Shown: positions 8,296-18,203, numbered from the stretch's first letter. The stretch: 64,000 nucleotides of DNA from a bacterium (GCA_018266105.1 JAFEBA010000005.1:1-64000), one strand, 5' to 3'. The notes: generated from the letters alone by a model not told the origin. Numbers and translations: made by a program.

Positions 8296-11200
8296 ATGAG
8301 CATTCAGCTCGGCCGTTACAAAGTAATCGAGGCTTTGGGCCAGGGTGGCATGGGTGTCGTCTATCGAGCCGAGGACCCCTTGCTCGAGCGCGCAGTGGCC
8401 ATCAAGGTGATTCATCCCAACCGTATGACGGCCGAAGCCAAAGAGCGCTTTTTTCGCGAGGCTCGGGCCGTAGCCAGGCTGGACAGTCATCACATTGTCA
8501 AGGTGTTTGACATTGGCATCCAGCCAGATGGTCCTAAAGAGCTGCACTACATCGTGATGGAGTTCGTGCGCGGCCAAACTCTGGCCCGCTATATCGAAGG
8601 TCAGGGCCCGCCCAACAAGCTCGCCCTGCGCGACCGTCTTGGCTATTACAGTCAACTACTGGATGCCATCTATTACGCTCATCAACAGGGGGTGGTGCAC
8701 CGAGATCTCAAGCCAGAGAACGTGATGATTACGCCCGAGGGCCGGGTGAAAATCATGGATTTCGGATTGGCCGTCCTGGACGACAAGCATTCCCAGACCC
8801 GAGATAACCAGATTATGGGTACATTGGCTTACTTTGCTCCAGAGCAGGCCAAAGGAACCAAGGGCGTGGATTTGAGGGCCGACATCTACGCTCTGGGCGT
8901 GATTCTTTTTGAGATTGCCACCGGCACCCTACCCTTTATGGGCGAGAACCCGCTCGAGTTTATTCATAAGGTGCTGCATGAGCCCCCGCCAGGCCTGGCC
9001 GAGATTAATCCCGAGGTGCCCTGGGGACTGGAAAAGATGGCTTTGCGGGCCCTGCGCAAGGAGCCCTCGGAGCGATTCAGCTCGGTCCTGGAAATGACCA
9101 GGGAACTTGAGGAGTTGCTCCAGACCCACTTCTCCACCGGCGGCACCAAGGCCGCGCCCGCTTCGGAGCCCGCTAAGAGCTCGCCCAAGTTTCCCACAAT
9201 GGACCTCCCTGTCCCCAAGATGGGCACCAGTTCATCGGCCAGCATTCCCAAGTTGCCCATCCAGATGCCGATCTTAAAGGTACCGCCCCCACCATCCCTG
9301 GAAGCGACCCGCAATGACTTCATGCAGCGCATTCAGAAGTCCGAGGCCCCCAAGGTTGAACCTCTGAAGCCCGCTACCCCGACCGCTCATCCCACTCTGC
9401 CGGACACGCCGAAGGCGCCACCGGCCCCCAAATCAAATCCGCCCGCACCATCCATGCCCTTTAAAGTGGCCCAAGGTCTTCCGCCCGTCGCGTCTTCAGG
9501 CTGGATGAACGAAGCTTCCAACCCAACGCCGGAGCCGGCTCCGGTCAATCAGATGGCCCGGGATGACCGGCGTCAGCAGGAGCTGGCGCCGCCCCCGGAT
9601 CCGAACGCCCGTCGGACGTTTTGTCAGGTTTGCGGCTGTTCGAATCCGGCGGGTACAACTCAGTGTCTGGAGTGCGGTCAGATCGTGACCCCGAGTTACT
9701 ACGTGATTCAGAGGGAAGCCATACTTCTGGCCCAGCAGAGTCGGGATGCACTGACGGAGGGAGATTTCGCCGAGGCTTTGGATCTGGCTGAGCAGGCCCT
9801 GGCTCACGACGCCGACCTGGGCGAGGCTCATCTGTGCCGAGGGCGCGCTCTATTGGCCTTACACCGAGGGGATGAAGCCGAGAATGCCCTGGTCAGAGCC
9901 TGTGACCTGCTGCCCAAAAGCCCGCAGCCCTGGCTGATTATGGCCGAGGTCTATGGCGAGCGGTCCGATTTTGAGGGAGTCATCGCTTCGTTATTGGAGG
10001 CCTTGCGGCGTGACCCGCTCGACCTTCAGGCCCGCCTGAGATTAGCTTACCTTTTCGCCGAGACGGGTCGTCTGGCCGAGGCGATGGAGCAATACAAGCA
10101 GATACTGGGACGCAATCCGCGCAACGCCGAGGCCAATCGTCAGATGGGGCTGATGCTGGCTCGTTCGGATCGTCCTGAGGATGCCACTCGGTTTCTGGAG
10201 CAGGCCAATCAAATCGATCCCAGTGACACTCAGACCTGCCTGTTGTTGGGTCGTCTCTACGCGCGTAAGCGTCAGTTCGCGCTGGCTCAGGAAGCTTTTG
10301 AAAGCGTGATACATCAGCGTGGTGACGACGCGGACCTGAGAGCTGAACTGGGTGCGCTCTATCAGGCCCAGGGTCGTGAAGATCTGGCTCTGCAAAACCT
10401 GAGGCGCGCGGTGGAGTTGGACCAGACCAATCGCGATGCACGCATGCGCATGTCGGCAATCTGGGAGAAGCATGGCAGGCTCGACCATGCCACCAAGGAG
10501 TTGGAGGAGGCGCTGCGGTTCCAACCCCACGATCTGGCTCTAAATCGACGCTTGGGCGAGCTTTATTTGCAGCGCAACGACCTGAGCCGAGCACTGGTGG
10601 TCTTTGAGAATGTGGTCCGACTTGATCCCAAGTGCGCCGAAATGCACAACAAACTGGGCCGCATCTACTTGAAAAAAGACTATACTCAACAGGCCATCGA
10701 GCACTATCAGGCGGCCGTCGAGGCTCATAAGGTTGAACCTGAGTATCGGGAAGATCTGGCCATGGCGCATTACTGCAACGGCGATTTTCCCCAAGCGATC
10801 ACCGAGCTGAAGCGAGCGGCTATGCTCGACTCCCGCAACCCTGACTACTTGAAGGCCTTGGGCTTGTTGAACTTTATGGTGGGTGAGGACGAGGAGGCGG
10901 TCCGCTGCCTGCAGATGTCTGTGTCGGTCCGGCCTGGCGACGCCCAGACTCAGGGGATTTTGGGTCAGGCGCTGGCGCGCCAGGGTCTGGCAAACCTTGC
11001 CATCGGCGCTTTCCAGAAAGCCCTGGAGCTGGACAATAGCAATCATATTTTGTATCTCTACCAGGCCAGAGCCCTGGCCTCGGCCGGGCGCCACGGGGAG
11101 GCCGTAGCCAGCTTCCGGAATTTTGCCAGTCGTTTGAGTTCTCGCGATGAGGCACTTTATCTGGCCACCACCCAGGTCGAGATGGGTCTGTCCTATCTGG

Positions 11201-11841
11201 CCGATGGGGAGGTTGCCCGAGCCTCGGAAGTACTGCATCTGGCGGTCAAGACCAACCCTCGCGATGCGAAGGCTTTGCACGGTCTGGTTAAAGTTGCCAT
11301 CGAAAAGCGTGACTGGCCCGACGCTCGAGAAAAGCTGCGCAAGGCTCAACAGATCGAGCCTAAGAATCGAGATTTTCTCGTCACCCAGGCCGAGATACAG
11401 GGCCTGGAAGGCAACTGGAATGAGGCAGTTCTCACCCTACAACGGGGGGTTACCGAGAACCCCAATGACCCACAACTTTATGAGTTGCTCGGCAGGGCGT
11501 TACGCAAGGCCGGGCGGGCGCAGGAGGCGGCGGGTGTATTCAGGCGGGGAGCTGAAGTCTTTCCCGGTGAGCAAGGCCGTTTTTACTGGCTTGAAGGCCG
11601 TGTGGAGGCGCGTCGAGGGCGCTTTGGAGAGGCTGCCACTCTCTTTCGTCGATCCATTGAGCGCAATCCAGACCGATGGCGGGTTTACGCAGATCTGGCG
11701 GAGACCTGTCAGCAACTGGGTGAAACCCGGGAAGCCCTGGTCAATGTCGACAAAGCACTCTCTCTGGCTGGAGAGCGTGATCGAGAGGAACTGAAACGGC
11801 TTCAGTTGCTTTTACAGACGCAGCGCATCCGCGAGCCCTGA
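8296..11841 (+). CDS. Ser/Thr protein kinase with zinc ribbon and long TPR array
   Basis: A 1181-residue signalling protein. Residues about 8-272 form a complete Hanks-type kinase: glycine loop GQGGMG (15-20), Lys37, Glu55, HRDLKPEN (135-142), DFG (155-157) and APE (181-183), so it should be active. A Pro-rich, low-complexity linker (about 280-435) precedes a zinc ribbon with cysteines 443, 446, 457 and 460. From about 475 to the end there are roughly twenty tetratricopeptide repeats, likely a protein-docking superhelix. There is no transmembrane segment, unlike PknB-type kinases, so the protein is probably cytosolic. Its stop codon lies next to that of the convergent pilin gene. Confidence 0.92.
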   Translation: MSIQLGRYKVIEALGQGGMGVVYRAEDPLLERAVAIKVIHPNRMTAEAKERFFREARAVARLDSHHIVKVFDIGIQPDGPKELHYIVMEFVRGQTLARYIEGQGPPNKLALRDRLGYYSQLLDAIYYAHQQGVVHRDLKPENVMITPEGRVKIMDFGLAVLDDKHSQTRDNQIMGTLAYFAPEQAKGTKGVDLRADIYALGVILFEIATGTLPFMGENPLEFIHKVLHEPPPGLAEINPEVPWGLEKMALRALRKEPSERFSSVLEMTRELEELLQTHFSTGGTKAAPASEPAKSSPKFPTMDLPVPKMGTSSSASIPKLPIQMPILKVPPPPSLEATRNDFMQRIQKSEAPKVEPLKPATPTAHPTLPDTPKAPPAPKSNPPAPSMPFKVAQGLPPVASSGWMNEASNPTPEPAPVNQMARDDRRQQELAPPPDPNARRTFCQVCGCSNPAGTTQCLECGQIVTPSYYVIQREAILLAQQSRDALTEGDFAEALDLAEQALAHDADLGEAHLCRGRALLALHRGDEAENALVRACDLLPKSPQPWLIMAEVYGERSDFEGVIASLLEALRRDPLDLQARLRLAYLFAETGRLAEAMEQYKQILGRNPRNAEANRQMGLMLARSDRPEDATRFLEQANQIDPSDTQTCLLLGRLYARKRQFALAQEAFESVIHQRGDDADLRAELGALYQAQGREDLALQNLRRAVELDQTNRDARMRMSAIWEKHGRLDHATKELEEALRFQPHDLALNRRLGELYLQRNDLSRALVVFENVVRLDPKCAEMHNKLGRIYLKKDYTQQAIEHYQAAVEAHKVEPEYREDLAMAHYCNGDFPQAITELKRAAMLDSRNPDYLKALGLLNFMVGEDEEAVRCLQMSVSVRPGDAQTQGILGQALARQGLANLAIGAFQKALELDNSNHILYLYQARALASAGRHGEAVASFRNFASRLSSRDEALYLATTQVEMGLSYLADGEVARASEVLHLAVKTNPRDAKALHGLVKVAIEKRDWPDAREKLRKAQQIEPKNRDFLVTQAEIQGLEGNWNEAVLTLQRGVTENPNDPQLYELLGRALRKAGRAQEAAGVFRRGAEVFPGEQGRFYWLEGRVEARRGRFGEAATLFRRSIERNPDRWRVYADLAETCQQLGETREALVNVDKALSLAGERDREELKRLQLLLQTQRIREP

Positions 11842-11842
11842 G

Positions 11843-12256
11843 CTACTCCTTCAGGCCTCCGGTGGCTGAATATTGAGGGAATCCAGCCAGGTGGCCGCTG
11901 AGTTGGTAATGGTGATAACCCGGACAACTCACTGTAAAAGCTTCCCCGTCCACGCTGGCTTCATAGACGTAGGACACCGAAGGCGCGGATGGACAGGTGG
12001 GCAGCTTGTTGATGTCGCCACCCATGTTGGCCTGAACCAAGGTGGTCATGACGGGGGGGTAGACTCGGTTGTCATTTCGATAGGATTCCAGGGCGGTCGC
12101 GATGTTGCGCTCATTGACCAAGCAGGCCGAAAGGTAGGCTCGATAGCGCGCAACCATGAAGCGGGGGATGCTGATCGCCGCCAGGATCGCAATGATAGCC
12201 AGCGCGATCATCAATTCGATCAGCGTGAAGCCTCGTTTTGCAGGTTGTCGTCTCAT
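11843..12256 (-). CDS. Type IV pilin-like prepilin
   Basis: A prepilin-type protein with the class III signal KRG|FTLIELMIALAIIAILAAISIP: cleavage after Gly, Phe at +1 and Glu at +5, then the hydrophobic helix that packs into the pilus core. The C-terminal part contains cysteines that could form the usual disulphide loop. ATG 12256 gives a short basic leader of 9 residues and is preferred; a GTG at 12271 is also in frame. No pilus assembly genes are adjacent, so this may be a minor pilin or a pseudopilin. It is divergent from the SPOR-domain gene. Confidence 0.9.
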   Translation of the reverse strand: MRRQPAKRGFTLIELMIALAIIAILAAISIPRFMVARYRAYLSACLVNERNIATALESYRNDNRVYPPVMTTLVQANMGGDINKLPTCPSAPSVSYVYEASVDGEAFTVSCPGYHHYQLSGHLAGFPQYSATGGLKE

Positions 12257-12363
12257 GATTGGCAAGTCCACCCTCGGAAGGAGTTATGGTTGGGGACGGA
12301 AAGACCGCCCTGATTTTGTTATACCCAAGGTCGGATATTCTCCGCCCGCTGGAAAGGATCGTT

Positions 12364-13110
12364 ATGTCTTTGTCCCTCACACTGCGTTCTCGAGCCGTTC
12401 AAGTTGCGATGCTGGCAGCCGCGCTGGCAGCCGGCAGCGTAATGACTCACGCTCAGACTGACCCTGCTGCCGCAGCCGATTATGCGATTTTGATCGTAGG
12501 GGACGAATCTGACGCGAATGTTCTGCTCAAGGAGAAAGTTCTCATTCAAGAGATGGCCAAGAGCTTGAAAAAACCTTATCGACTTCCGATCTACAGCTAT
12601 CACTTCAACAAGGAACGCGAACGGACTTATTGCGAGAAAAAGTTGAATGTGCTCAAGGAAGATCTGCTGTTTATTGGCCTCGTCTCTCTAAAGGACCGGG
12701 TCCCTCGCAAGATCGTCTTCCGTATCGACCGCATCGTTACCCCGGCACGAGCGGCGGCCGAAATCGTGGCTCGGGCTGACGAGTTGAGCCCCGAAGCCAG
12801 TCCTTCGGCTTCTCCGTCTCCCTCGGAAACGCCCACCAGCACTCCCTCACCTTCGGCAAGCCCGGGTGGAGCGGGACGCTTTCGGGTTCAATTGGGGGTC
12901 TTCGCCCAGCAGAAGTCTGCCCAAGACCTCTTTGATCAGCTCAAGTCCAAGGGCTATGAGGCCAAGATCGAAAAGATCGCTGGGGACGGCGGTAAGGACA
13001 ACTTCAAGGTCTGGGTGGGTTCGTTTCAGACCAAGGAAGACGCCCAGCAAGCCACCACTGAGCTGCAGGCGGACGGTTTCGCCAAGGGGTTTGTCGTCGA
13101 AACACCCTGA
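12364..13110 (+). CDS. Exported SPOR-domain protein
   Basis: A 248-residue protein with an N-terminal signal peptide (cleavage probably after THA near residue 27), a first domain of unknown type, a Ser/Pro-rich linker (about 145-172) and a C-terminal SPOR domain (about 175-245: RFRVQLGVFAQQKSAQDLF). SPOR domains bind denuded peptidoglycan and often localise to division sites. GGAAAGGAT before ATG 12364 sets the start; the frame is open further upstream but that part has no signal. priA starts 2 bases after the stop. Confidence 0.85.
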   Translation: MSLSLTLRSRAVQVAMLAAALAAGSVMTHAQTDPAAAADYAILIVGDESDANVLLKEKVLIQEMAKSLKKPYRLPIYSYHFNKERERTYCEKKLNVLKEDLLFIGLVSLKDRVPRKIVFRIDRIVTPARAAAEIVARADELSPEASPSASPSPSETPTSTPSPSASPGGAGRFRVQLGVFAQQKSAQDLFDQLKSKGYEAKIEKIAGDGGKDNFKVWVGSFQTKEDAQQATTELQADGFAKGFVVETP

Positions 13111-13112
13111 CC

Positions 13113-15089
13113 GTGACATACGCTCAGGTCGTTGTTGATTTTCCGCAGCGTTGGGCCGACCAGCTGTTTACCTACGAGGTACCGGAGGGGGTTGGGCCGG
13201 GCCGGGCGGTACTCGTACCCTTCGGGGCTCGCCAGCTGAGGGGCTACATCGCCAGCCTCTCCGAGGCTGCTCCCGCCGAAGTTGAAATCAAGCCGATTCT
13301 CGAGGTGCTGGGGGAAGAGCCGGTCTGGCCGCTGGAGATGATCGAACTGGCCGGGTGGATGTGTGAGCTTTATGCGTGCACTTTGGTGGATGCTTTCCAG
13401 GCGGTCGTGCCCCCCACCGTCGTGCGGCGTTTGATCAAGCCTCCTAAAGCTCGCAAGCGCAAGTCGGCTGAACAAGGTCTGGGCGAGATTTCGCGGGTGC
13501 ACCAATTGAATGAGAGTCAGCGTGCGGCTCTGGCACAGATGCAGCAGCCAGGCACCTTGTTGTTGGAAGGTGTGACCGGCTCAGGCAAAACCGAGGTGTA
13601 TCTGAGCGCGGTGGAGAGGGTTCTGGCCCTCGGGCAGTCGGCCATCGTGCTGGTCCCGGAGGTGTCGCTGACGCCCCAGGCGATTGACCGCTACCAGGGA
13701 CGGCTGGGAGAACAGGTGGCTGTTCTGCATTCGCGTCTGAGCGATGCGGAGCGCACCGCTCAGTGGCTGTCTCTGCGCCGGGGGCAGGCCCGTCTGGCGC
13801 TGGGAACTCGCTCCGCCATTTTTGCCCCTCTGGAGAACATTGGCTTGATTGTGCTGGATGAGGAGCACGACCAGTCCTATAAGCAAGATTCTTCCCCCCG
13901 CTATCATGCCCGGCAGGTCGCCAGCTGGAGGGCCGTTCGCCACGGCTGTCCTCTGGTTTTGGGAAGTGCCACCCCTTGTCTGGAGAGCTTTGTCGCCGCG
14001 CGCAGCGGGCGCTATCGTCACGCTCTGATGACCGAGCGAGCAGCCCGTCAGCAGTTGCCAGGCGTCGAGTTAATTGATTTGCGCCGGCATCGCTTGCGGG
14101 GGCGCGATGATCTGTCCACGCCCATGGTCAACGCCTTACGAGCTACCGTGGGGGCCGGCCAACAAGCGGTTTTGCTCTACAATCGGCGGGGTTTTGCCAG
14201 ATACTTGCAATGTCCTGACTGCGGCAAGGTTGTCCACTGTCCCCACTGCAGTATCTCGTTGACGGTCCACCGCAATCCGTTCGAGCTGCAATGTCACTAT
14301 TGTGGTCATCGTCAGGCCGTTCTCGACAGTTGCAGGGACTGTGGTAGCGTCGCTCTGCGTGAGTGCGGGAGCGGGACGGAAAAGCTATTCGAGGAGGTCC
14401 GTCAGAAGTTGCCCGAGGCTCGCGTGCTGCGCATGGATCGCGACACCACCGGAGGGGTCACCGGGCATGCTGACATCCTGCGGACTTTTGCTCAAGGTGG
14501 AGCGGATGTTCTGTTGGGCACGCAGATGGTCTCCAAAGGACTGGATTTTCCGAACGTTACCCTGGTTGGAGTGGTTGGGGCAGATCAGGGATTGCACGTG
14601 CCAGATTTTCGGGCGGCCGAGCGGGTTCTGCAGTTGCTGACCCAAGTGGCGGGACGGGCGGGGCGTGGGGAACTGGCGGGCAGGGTCTTGATGCAGGCGG
14701 CCGACGCCGATCATCCTGTCTTCAGCTACGTGCGCCGCCACGATTACGCGGGTTTCTTGGAAGAAGAGATCGAGACCCGAAAGGCGTTGCTTTACCCCCC
14801 TTTCGCCCGGCTGGCCCGGCTGATTGTCAGCGGCGAAGAGGAGGAACTGGTTGAGGCATCGGCTCGTCAGGCTGCAGCCTGGGTTCTCGAACGATATCAG
14901 GGGATTTTGTTGCTCGGACCTTCGGCCTGTCCGCTTGAGAAGATTCAGGGATTTTATCGTTGGCATTTCCTGTTGAAGGGAAAGCAAGTGAAGGAACTGG
15001 CGGAAATCTTGCGGAACGCTTTGCGTCAGTGCAAACGGAGCAGTAAGGTCCGCTGGGCCGCCGATATCGACCCGCAAAGCATCCTGTAG
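13113..15089 (+). CDS. priA: Primosomal helicase PriA
   Basis: Restarts stalled replication forks by unwinding DNA and loading the replicative helicase. The N-terminal 3'-end binding domain begins YAQVVVDFPQ. The helicase core has Walker A GVTGSGKTEVY, the DEEHDQSYKQ Walker B box and C-terminal motifs GTQMVSKGLDFP and QVAGRAGRG. A double zinc-binding insert with CPDCGKVVHCPHC and CHYCG/CRDCG is complete. At 658 residues it is somewhat shorter than the E. coli enzyme (732). The GTG start at 13113 is almost coupled to the SPOR gene. The def and fmt genes downstream match a gene order common in bacteria. Confidence 0.97.
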   Translation: MTYAQVVVDFPQRWADQLFTYEVPEGVGPGRAVLVPFGARQLRGYIASLSEAAPAEVEIKPILEVLGEEPVWPLEMIELAGWMCELYACTLVDAFQAVVPPTVVRRLIKPPKARKRKSAEQGLGEISRVHQLNESQRAALAQMQQPGTLLLEGVTGSGKTEVYLSAVERVLALGQSAIVLVPEVSLTPQAIDRYQGRLGEQVAVLHSRLSDAERTAQWLSLRRGQARLALGTRSAIFAPLENIGLIVLDEEHDQSYKQDSSPRYHARQVASWRAVRHGCPLVLGSATPCLESFVAARSGRYRHALMTERAARQQLPGVELIDLRRHRLRGRDDLSTPMVNALRATVGAGQQAVLLYNRRGFARYLQCPDCGKVVHCPHCSISLTVHRNPFELQCHYCGHRQAVLDSCRDCGSVALRECGSGTEKLFEEVRQKLPEARVLRMDRDTTGGVTGHADILRTFAQGGADVLLGTQMVSKGLDFPNVTLVGVVGADQGLHVPDFRAAERVLQLLTQVAGRAGRGELAGRVLMQAADADHPVFSYVRRHDYAGFLEEEIETRKALLYPPFARLARLIVSGEEEELVEASARQAAAWVLERYQGILLLGPSACPLEKIQGFYRWHFLLKGKQVKELAEILRNALRQCKRSSKVRWAADIDPQSIL

Positions 15090-15114
15090 CAATGACTTTT
15101 GGAAAGAGGCATCT

Positions 15115-15678
15115 ATGAAAGACTTGAAACTTCAAACCTTGGCCGGCGCCCTGTTTGTTCTGGCAGCGACCGCGGCGTTTGCTCAACCGAACTATCCGCA
15201 AGCTCCCAAGCGCCCAAAGCCCAGCGCCAGTGCAAGCTCCAGCGCCAGCCCGAGCCCCTCTGCTTCGGCCACTGACGCGCCGTCGGCCAGTCCAAGTCCT
15301 TCCGCCACGCCCACCGGACCGGCCAAGAAGATTACGACCGACAGTGATCGACCCAACCCCAAGTCGCCGATCAAGTTTCAGTCCGTCAACTGCTATGATT
15401 CCGGTGGAGGAGCCAAGTTCAATGCGGAAATGCGGCTGGATGCAACCGTCGTGAACAGCAGCAAGACCGACACTCTCAAGAACGTAGTGGTCAAGTATCA
15501 GTTGGTCGACCTGGACGGTCAGACCATTCAGGAGTGGGTCGAGAAGCCCGGCACACTGAAGCCTGGTCAGTCCTTCCAAATTAATCCCGGTGTGGCCCGC
15601 AATTCACTCGGTACGAAGTTGAACGGCAAGGTTGTGGTCGAGCACGATGAGGTGCAGAAAAAGGACGGAAACAAGTAA
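15115..15678 (+). CDS. Exported FxLYD-like protein with Ser/Ala/Pro linker
   Basis: A 187-residue protein with a signal peptide (cleavage about residue 23, AFA|QP), a low-complexity Ser/Ala/Pro segment (about 35-70) and a C-terminal beta domain resembling FxLYD domains (VVNSSKTDTLKNVVVKYQLVD). The linker resembles that of the SPOR protein two genes upstream, which suggests both act outside the membrane in a similar setting. It lies between priA and def; its stop codon abuts the def start, implying co-transcription. The function is unknown. Confidence 0.75.
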   Translation: MKDLKLQTLAGALFVLAATAAFAQPNYPQAPKRPKPSASASSSASPSPSASATDAPSASPSPSATPTGPAKKITTDSDRPNPKSPIKFQSVNCYDSGGGAKFNAEMRLDATVVNSSKTDTLKNVVVKYQLVDLDGQTIQEWVEKPGTLKPGQSFQINPGVARNSLGTKLNGKVVVEHDEVQKKDGNK

Positions 15679-16182
15679 GTGGCTTCTCTGCCCATCAAGC
15701 TGGTCGGGGAAGAGGTCCTGCGCTCCAAAGCTCGAGACGTAGACGTTTTTGATGCAGCCCTGGCCCGGCTTTTCGACGACATGCTGGATACGATGTACGC
15801 TGCCCCGGGTATCGGCCTGGCCGGTCCTCAAGTTGGCATCCTCAAGCGCGTGATCGTGGTCGACATTGGCGATGGGCCAATTCGCATGGCCAATCCTAAA
15901 ATTATGGAGAAGTCCGGCGAGCAATTGGGTCTGGAAGGCTGCCTTTCGATTCCGGGTCTGTATGGCGACGTCTTACGTCACGAGAAGATCGTCGTTAAAG
16001 GTCAGGATGCCAATGGCAAGACCTTCCGAGTCACTGCGGATGGCCTGTTGTCCCGCTGCTTCCAGCACGAAATCGACCATCTGGACGGTAAGCTCTTCAC
16101 CGATGTGGCTGTGAATCTGCACGAGCAGAAACCCAAAGATGAAGAGGACGACGACCAGGACGACGACGACTCCGATGCTTAG
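15679..16182 (+). CDS. def: Peptide deformylase
   Basis: Removes the N-formyl group from nascent proteins. All three family motifs are present: GIGLAGPQVG (44-53), EGCLSIPG with metal-binding Cys88, and QHEIDHLDG with His130, Glu131 and His134. The product is 167 residues and ends in a short, very acidic tail (DEEDDDQDDDDSDA), which is not typical. The GTG start directly follows the stop of the preceding gene, and fmt begins inside the last codons, so def and fmt are translationally coupled. Confidence 0.96.
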   Translation: MASLPIKLVGEEVLRSKARDVDVFDAALARLFDDMLDTMYAAPGIGLAGPQVGILKRVIVVDIGDGPIRMANPKIMEKSGEQLGLEGCLSIPGLYGDVLRHEKIVVKGQDANGKTFRVTADGLLSRCFQHEIDHLDGKLFTDVAVNLHEQKPKDEEDDDQDDDDSDA

Positions 16183-17122
16183 AACCGTGTTTATGGGCAG
16201 CCCCGAATTCGCGGTGGCCAGCCTGCAGCGCGTTTTCGACGAGAGTCAGTTGTTGGCGGTATTCACTCAGCCCGATAAGCCCCGAGCGCGAGGCAACAAA
16301 ATGTTGCCCACGCCCGTCAAAACTCGCGCTCTGGAATTGGGCGTTCCGGTGCATGAGCCCGCCCGCATTCGCGACGAGGCCGTTCTGGCTCACCTCCAGG
16401 AGCTCAACCCGGATGTGATTCTGGTGGTTGCCTATGCCAAGCTGATTCCCAAGACCCTGCTCGACCTGCCTCGCTTTGGCTGTATCAACGTCCATCCTTC
16501 GCTGCTGCCCCGGTATCGTGGCGCCATTCCACTCCAGGCCGCATTGATGAATGGCGACGCCGAAACCGGCGTATGCACTTTTTTTATGGATGTGGGCTAC
16601 GACACGGGTGACATCATCAAAATGGTGCGCACCCCGATCGGGCCTGAGGAGACCGGTGAGCAGCTCTCGGAACGTTTGGCGCTGCTGGGCGCGGATCTGC
16701 TCAGTGAAACCATGAAGTCGCTGGAGCGGGGCGATTTTACCCGCACCCCGCAGCCAGAAGAGGCCGAGGGGGGCTACACCAAGCCTCTGGGCAAGGCAGA
16801 CCTGATCATCGATTGGAACTTGCCTGCGACTCGCGTCAGTCATTTTGTTCGCGCTCTGGCCAACGAACCCGGGGCTCAGACCTTTGCCAACAATGCTGTC
16901 CTGAAAATCGCCCGCGCCACCGTTCAGGACGGTGGGGGAGAACCGGGTGAAGTGCTGGGACCTGTGAAGGGCAAGGGGTTCAAGGTGGCTTGTGGGCAAG
17001 GGGCGGTTCTCCTTGAGACGGTCAAGCCGGCAGGCAAGGGTTGGATGTCCGCCTGGTCTTACTGGCAGGGCAATCAGCTCAAACCGGGCGACCGCCTGGC
17101 CGCCGCCGCTCCTTCACTTTAG
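16175..17122 (+). CDS. fmt: Methionyl-tRNA formyltransferase
   Basis: Formylates initiator Met-tRNA, the counterpart of deformylase. The hallmark segment HPSLLPRYRGAIPLQ, with the Asn-Val-His catalytic region (CINVHPS), and VGYDTGD are present. The start is ATG 16175, overlapping the def stop by 8 bases, giving 315 residues as in E. coli; an in-frame upstream ATG at 16139 lies inside the acidic tail of def. The 3' end overlaps the convergent rlmN gene by 44 bases. Confidence 0.96.
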   Translation: MLRTVFMGSPEFAVASLQRVFDESQLLAVFTQPDKPRARGNKMLPTPVKTRALELGVPVHEPARIRDEAVLAHLQELNPDVILVVAYAKLIPKTLLDLPRFGCINVHPSLLPRYRGAIPLQAALMNGDAETGVCTFFMDVGYDTGDIIKMVRTPIGPEETGEQLSERLALLGADLLSETMKSLERGDFTRTPQPEEAEGGYTKPLGKADLIIDWNLPATRVSHFVRALANEPGAQTFANNAVLKIARATVQDGGGEPGEVLGPVKGKGFKVACGQGAVLLETVKPAGKGWMSAWSYWQGNQLKPGDRLAAAAPSL

Positions 17123-18203
17123 CTGTACCGGCCATGTCTCTCAGTCGCAACTGGCCGCAGGCCGCGTCGATGTCGGCGCCTTTTTCCTGGCGCACAGTGC
17201 ATTTTGGTCCCTGCGCCTCGACTTTTTCCTGGAAGGCGCGAATGCGTCCCGGGCGGCTGCGCTCGTAGGGGGCGCCGTCCACGGGGTTCCAGGGGATGAG
17301 ATTGACCAGTACATGCAGGCCGCGTAACATTCGTCCCAGAGCCTCGGCTTCGGCCAGCGAGTCATTGACGCCCTCGAGCAGCACATACTCGAAGGTAATG
17401 CGCCGGCCGCTGGCCTCCTGGTATTCCCGACAGGCCTGAAGCAGTTCTTCGATCGGCCATTTGCGGTTGACCGGCATTATCTGATCTCGCAGTCCGTTAT
17501 TGGTGGCGTGGAGGGAAATCGCCAGGCGAATCGGCAGTTTCTCGGCCGCCAGTTGCCGGATCTGGGGGACCAGCCCCGAGGTTGAAATGGTCAGATGGCG
17601 CATGCCAATGCCCAGGCCTTCACCGCAATTGATGATGCGAGTGGAGCGGAGCACGGCTTCGTAGTTGTGGAACGGCTCGCCGATACCCATATAGACGACG
17701 TTGGCAACCCGTTGCCCCAGGGGTTCGACGGCTCGCTGGATTTGAAGAACCTGGTCCACGATTTCCCACGTGGCCAGGTTGCGGTGCAGCCCGGCCAGTC
17801 CGGAGGCGCAAAAGCTGCAGGCCATGGCGCAGCCGACCTGGCTGCTGATGCAAATTGCGATTCGTCCGTGGCCGACCAGATACTTCATCTTGACGCTCTC
17901 CACCAGAGAGCCGTCGGCCATTTTGAAAAGGAATTTGTCCGTGTCTTGAGCCTCGGAACGCTGGTGGAGGTGCAGGCCCATACTGGGAATGACGGCAACG
18001 TCTTCCAACTTGCGGCGAAAGTCCTTCGAGAGGTCGGTCATCTCCTCGAAGCGCTCGACCATGCGCACATAGAGCCAGCGCCAGACCTGTTGCCACTTGT
18101 AGCGTGGTTGCCCGAGGGCCAGCATCAGCTGTTCCATTTCAGAAGGGAGAAGATTTTTTAAATTGACTTTCCCATCGAGTAAATGGGGTTTGAAGGCGTC
18201 CAT
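17079..18203 (-). CDS. rlmN: Dual-specificity RNA methyltransferase RlmN
   Basis: A radical SAM enzyme that makes 2-methyladenosine in 23S rRNA (A2503) and in some tRNAs. The cluster-binding cysteines 125, 129 and 132 lie in GCAMACSFCASG. The catalytic C-terminal cysteine (DAACGQL, near 355) and the GIGEPFHNYEAV segment are present. At 374 residues it is normal, with a short basic C-terminal tail that overlaps the fmt 3' end. It is transcribed away from the unknown gene at 18454. Confidence 0.96.
   Translation of the reverse strand: MDAFKPHLLDGKVNLKNLLPSEMEQLMLALGQPRYKWQQVWRWLYVRMVERFEEMTDLSKDFRRKLEDVAVIPSMGLHLHQRSEAQDTDKFLFKMADGSLVESVKMKYLVGHGRIAICISSQVGCAMACSFCASGLAGLHRNLATWEIVDQVLQIQRAVEPLGQRVANVVYMGIGEPFHNYEAVLRSTRIINCGEGLGIGMRHLTISTSGLVPQIRQLAAEKLPIRLAISLHATNNGLRDQIMPVNRKWPIEELLQACREYQEASGRRITFEYVLLEGVNDSLAEAEALGRMLRGLHVLVNLIPWNPVDGAPYERSRPGRIRAFQEKVEAQGPKCTVRQEKGADIDAACGQLRLRDMAGTAKVKERRRPGGRPV

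Noticed and set aside
8158..8655. Minus-strand ORF of 165 codons opposite the kinase gene
   Set aside because: It lies antisense to the conserved kinase domain and has no homology; it is a codon-bias shadow.
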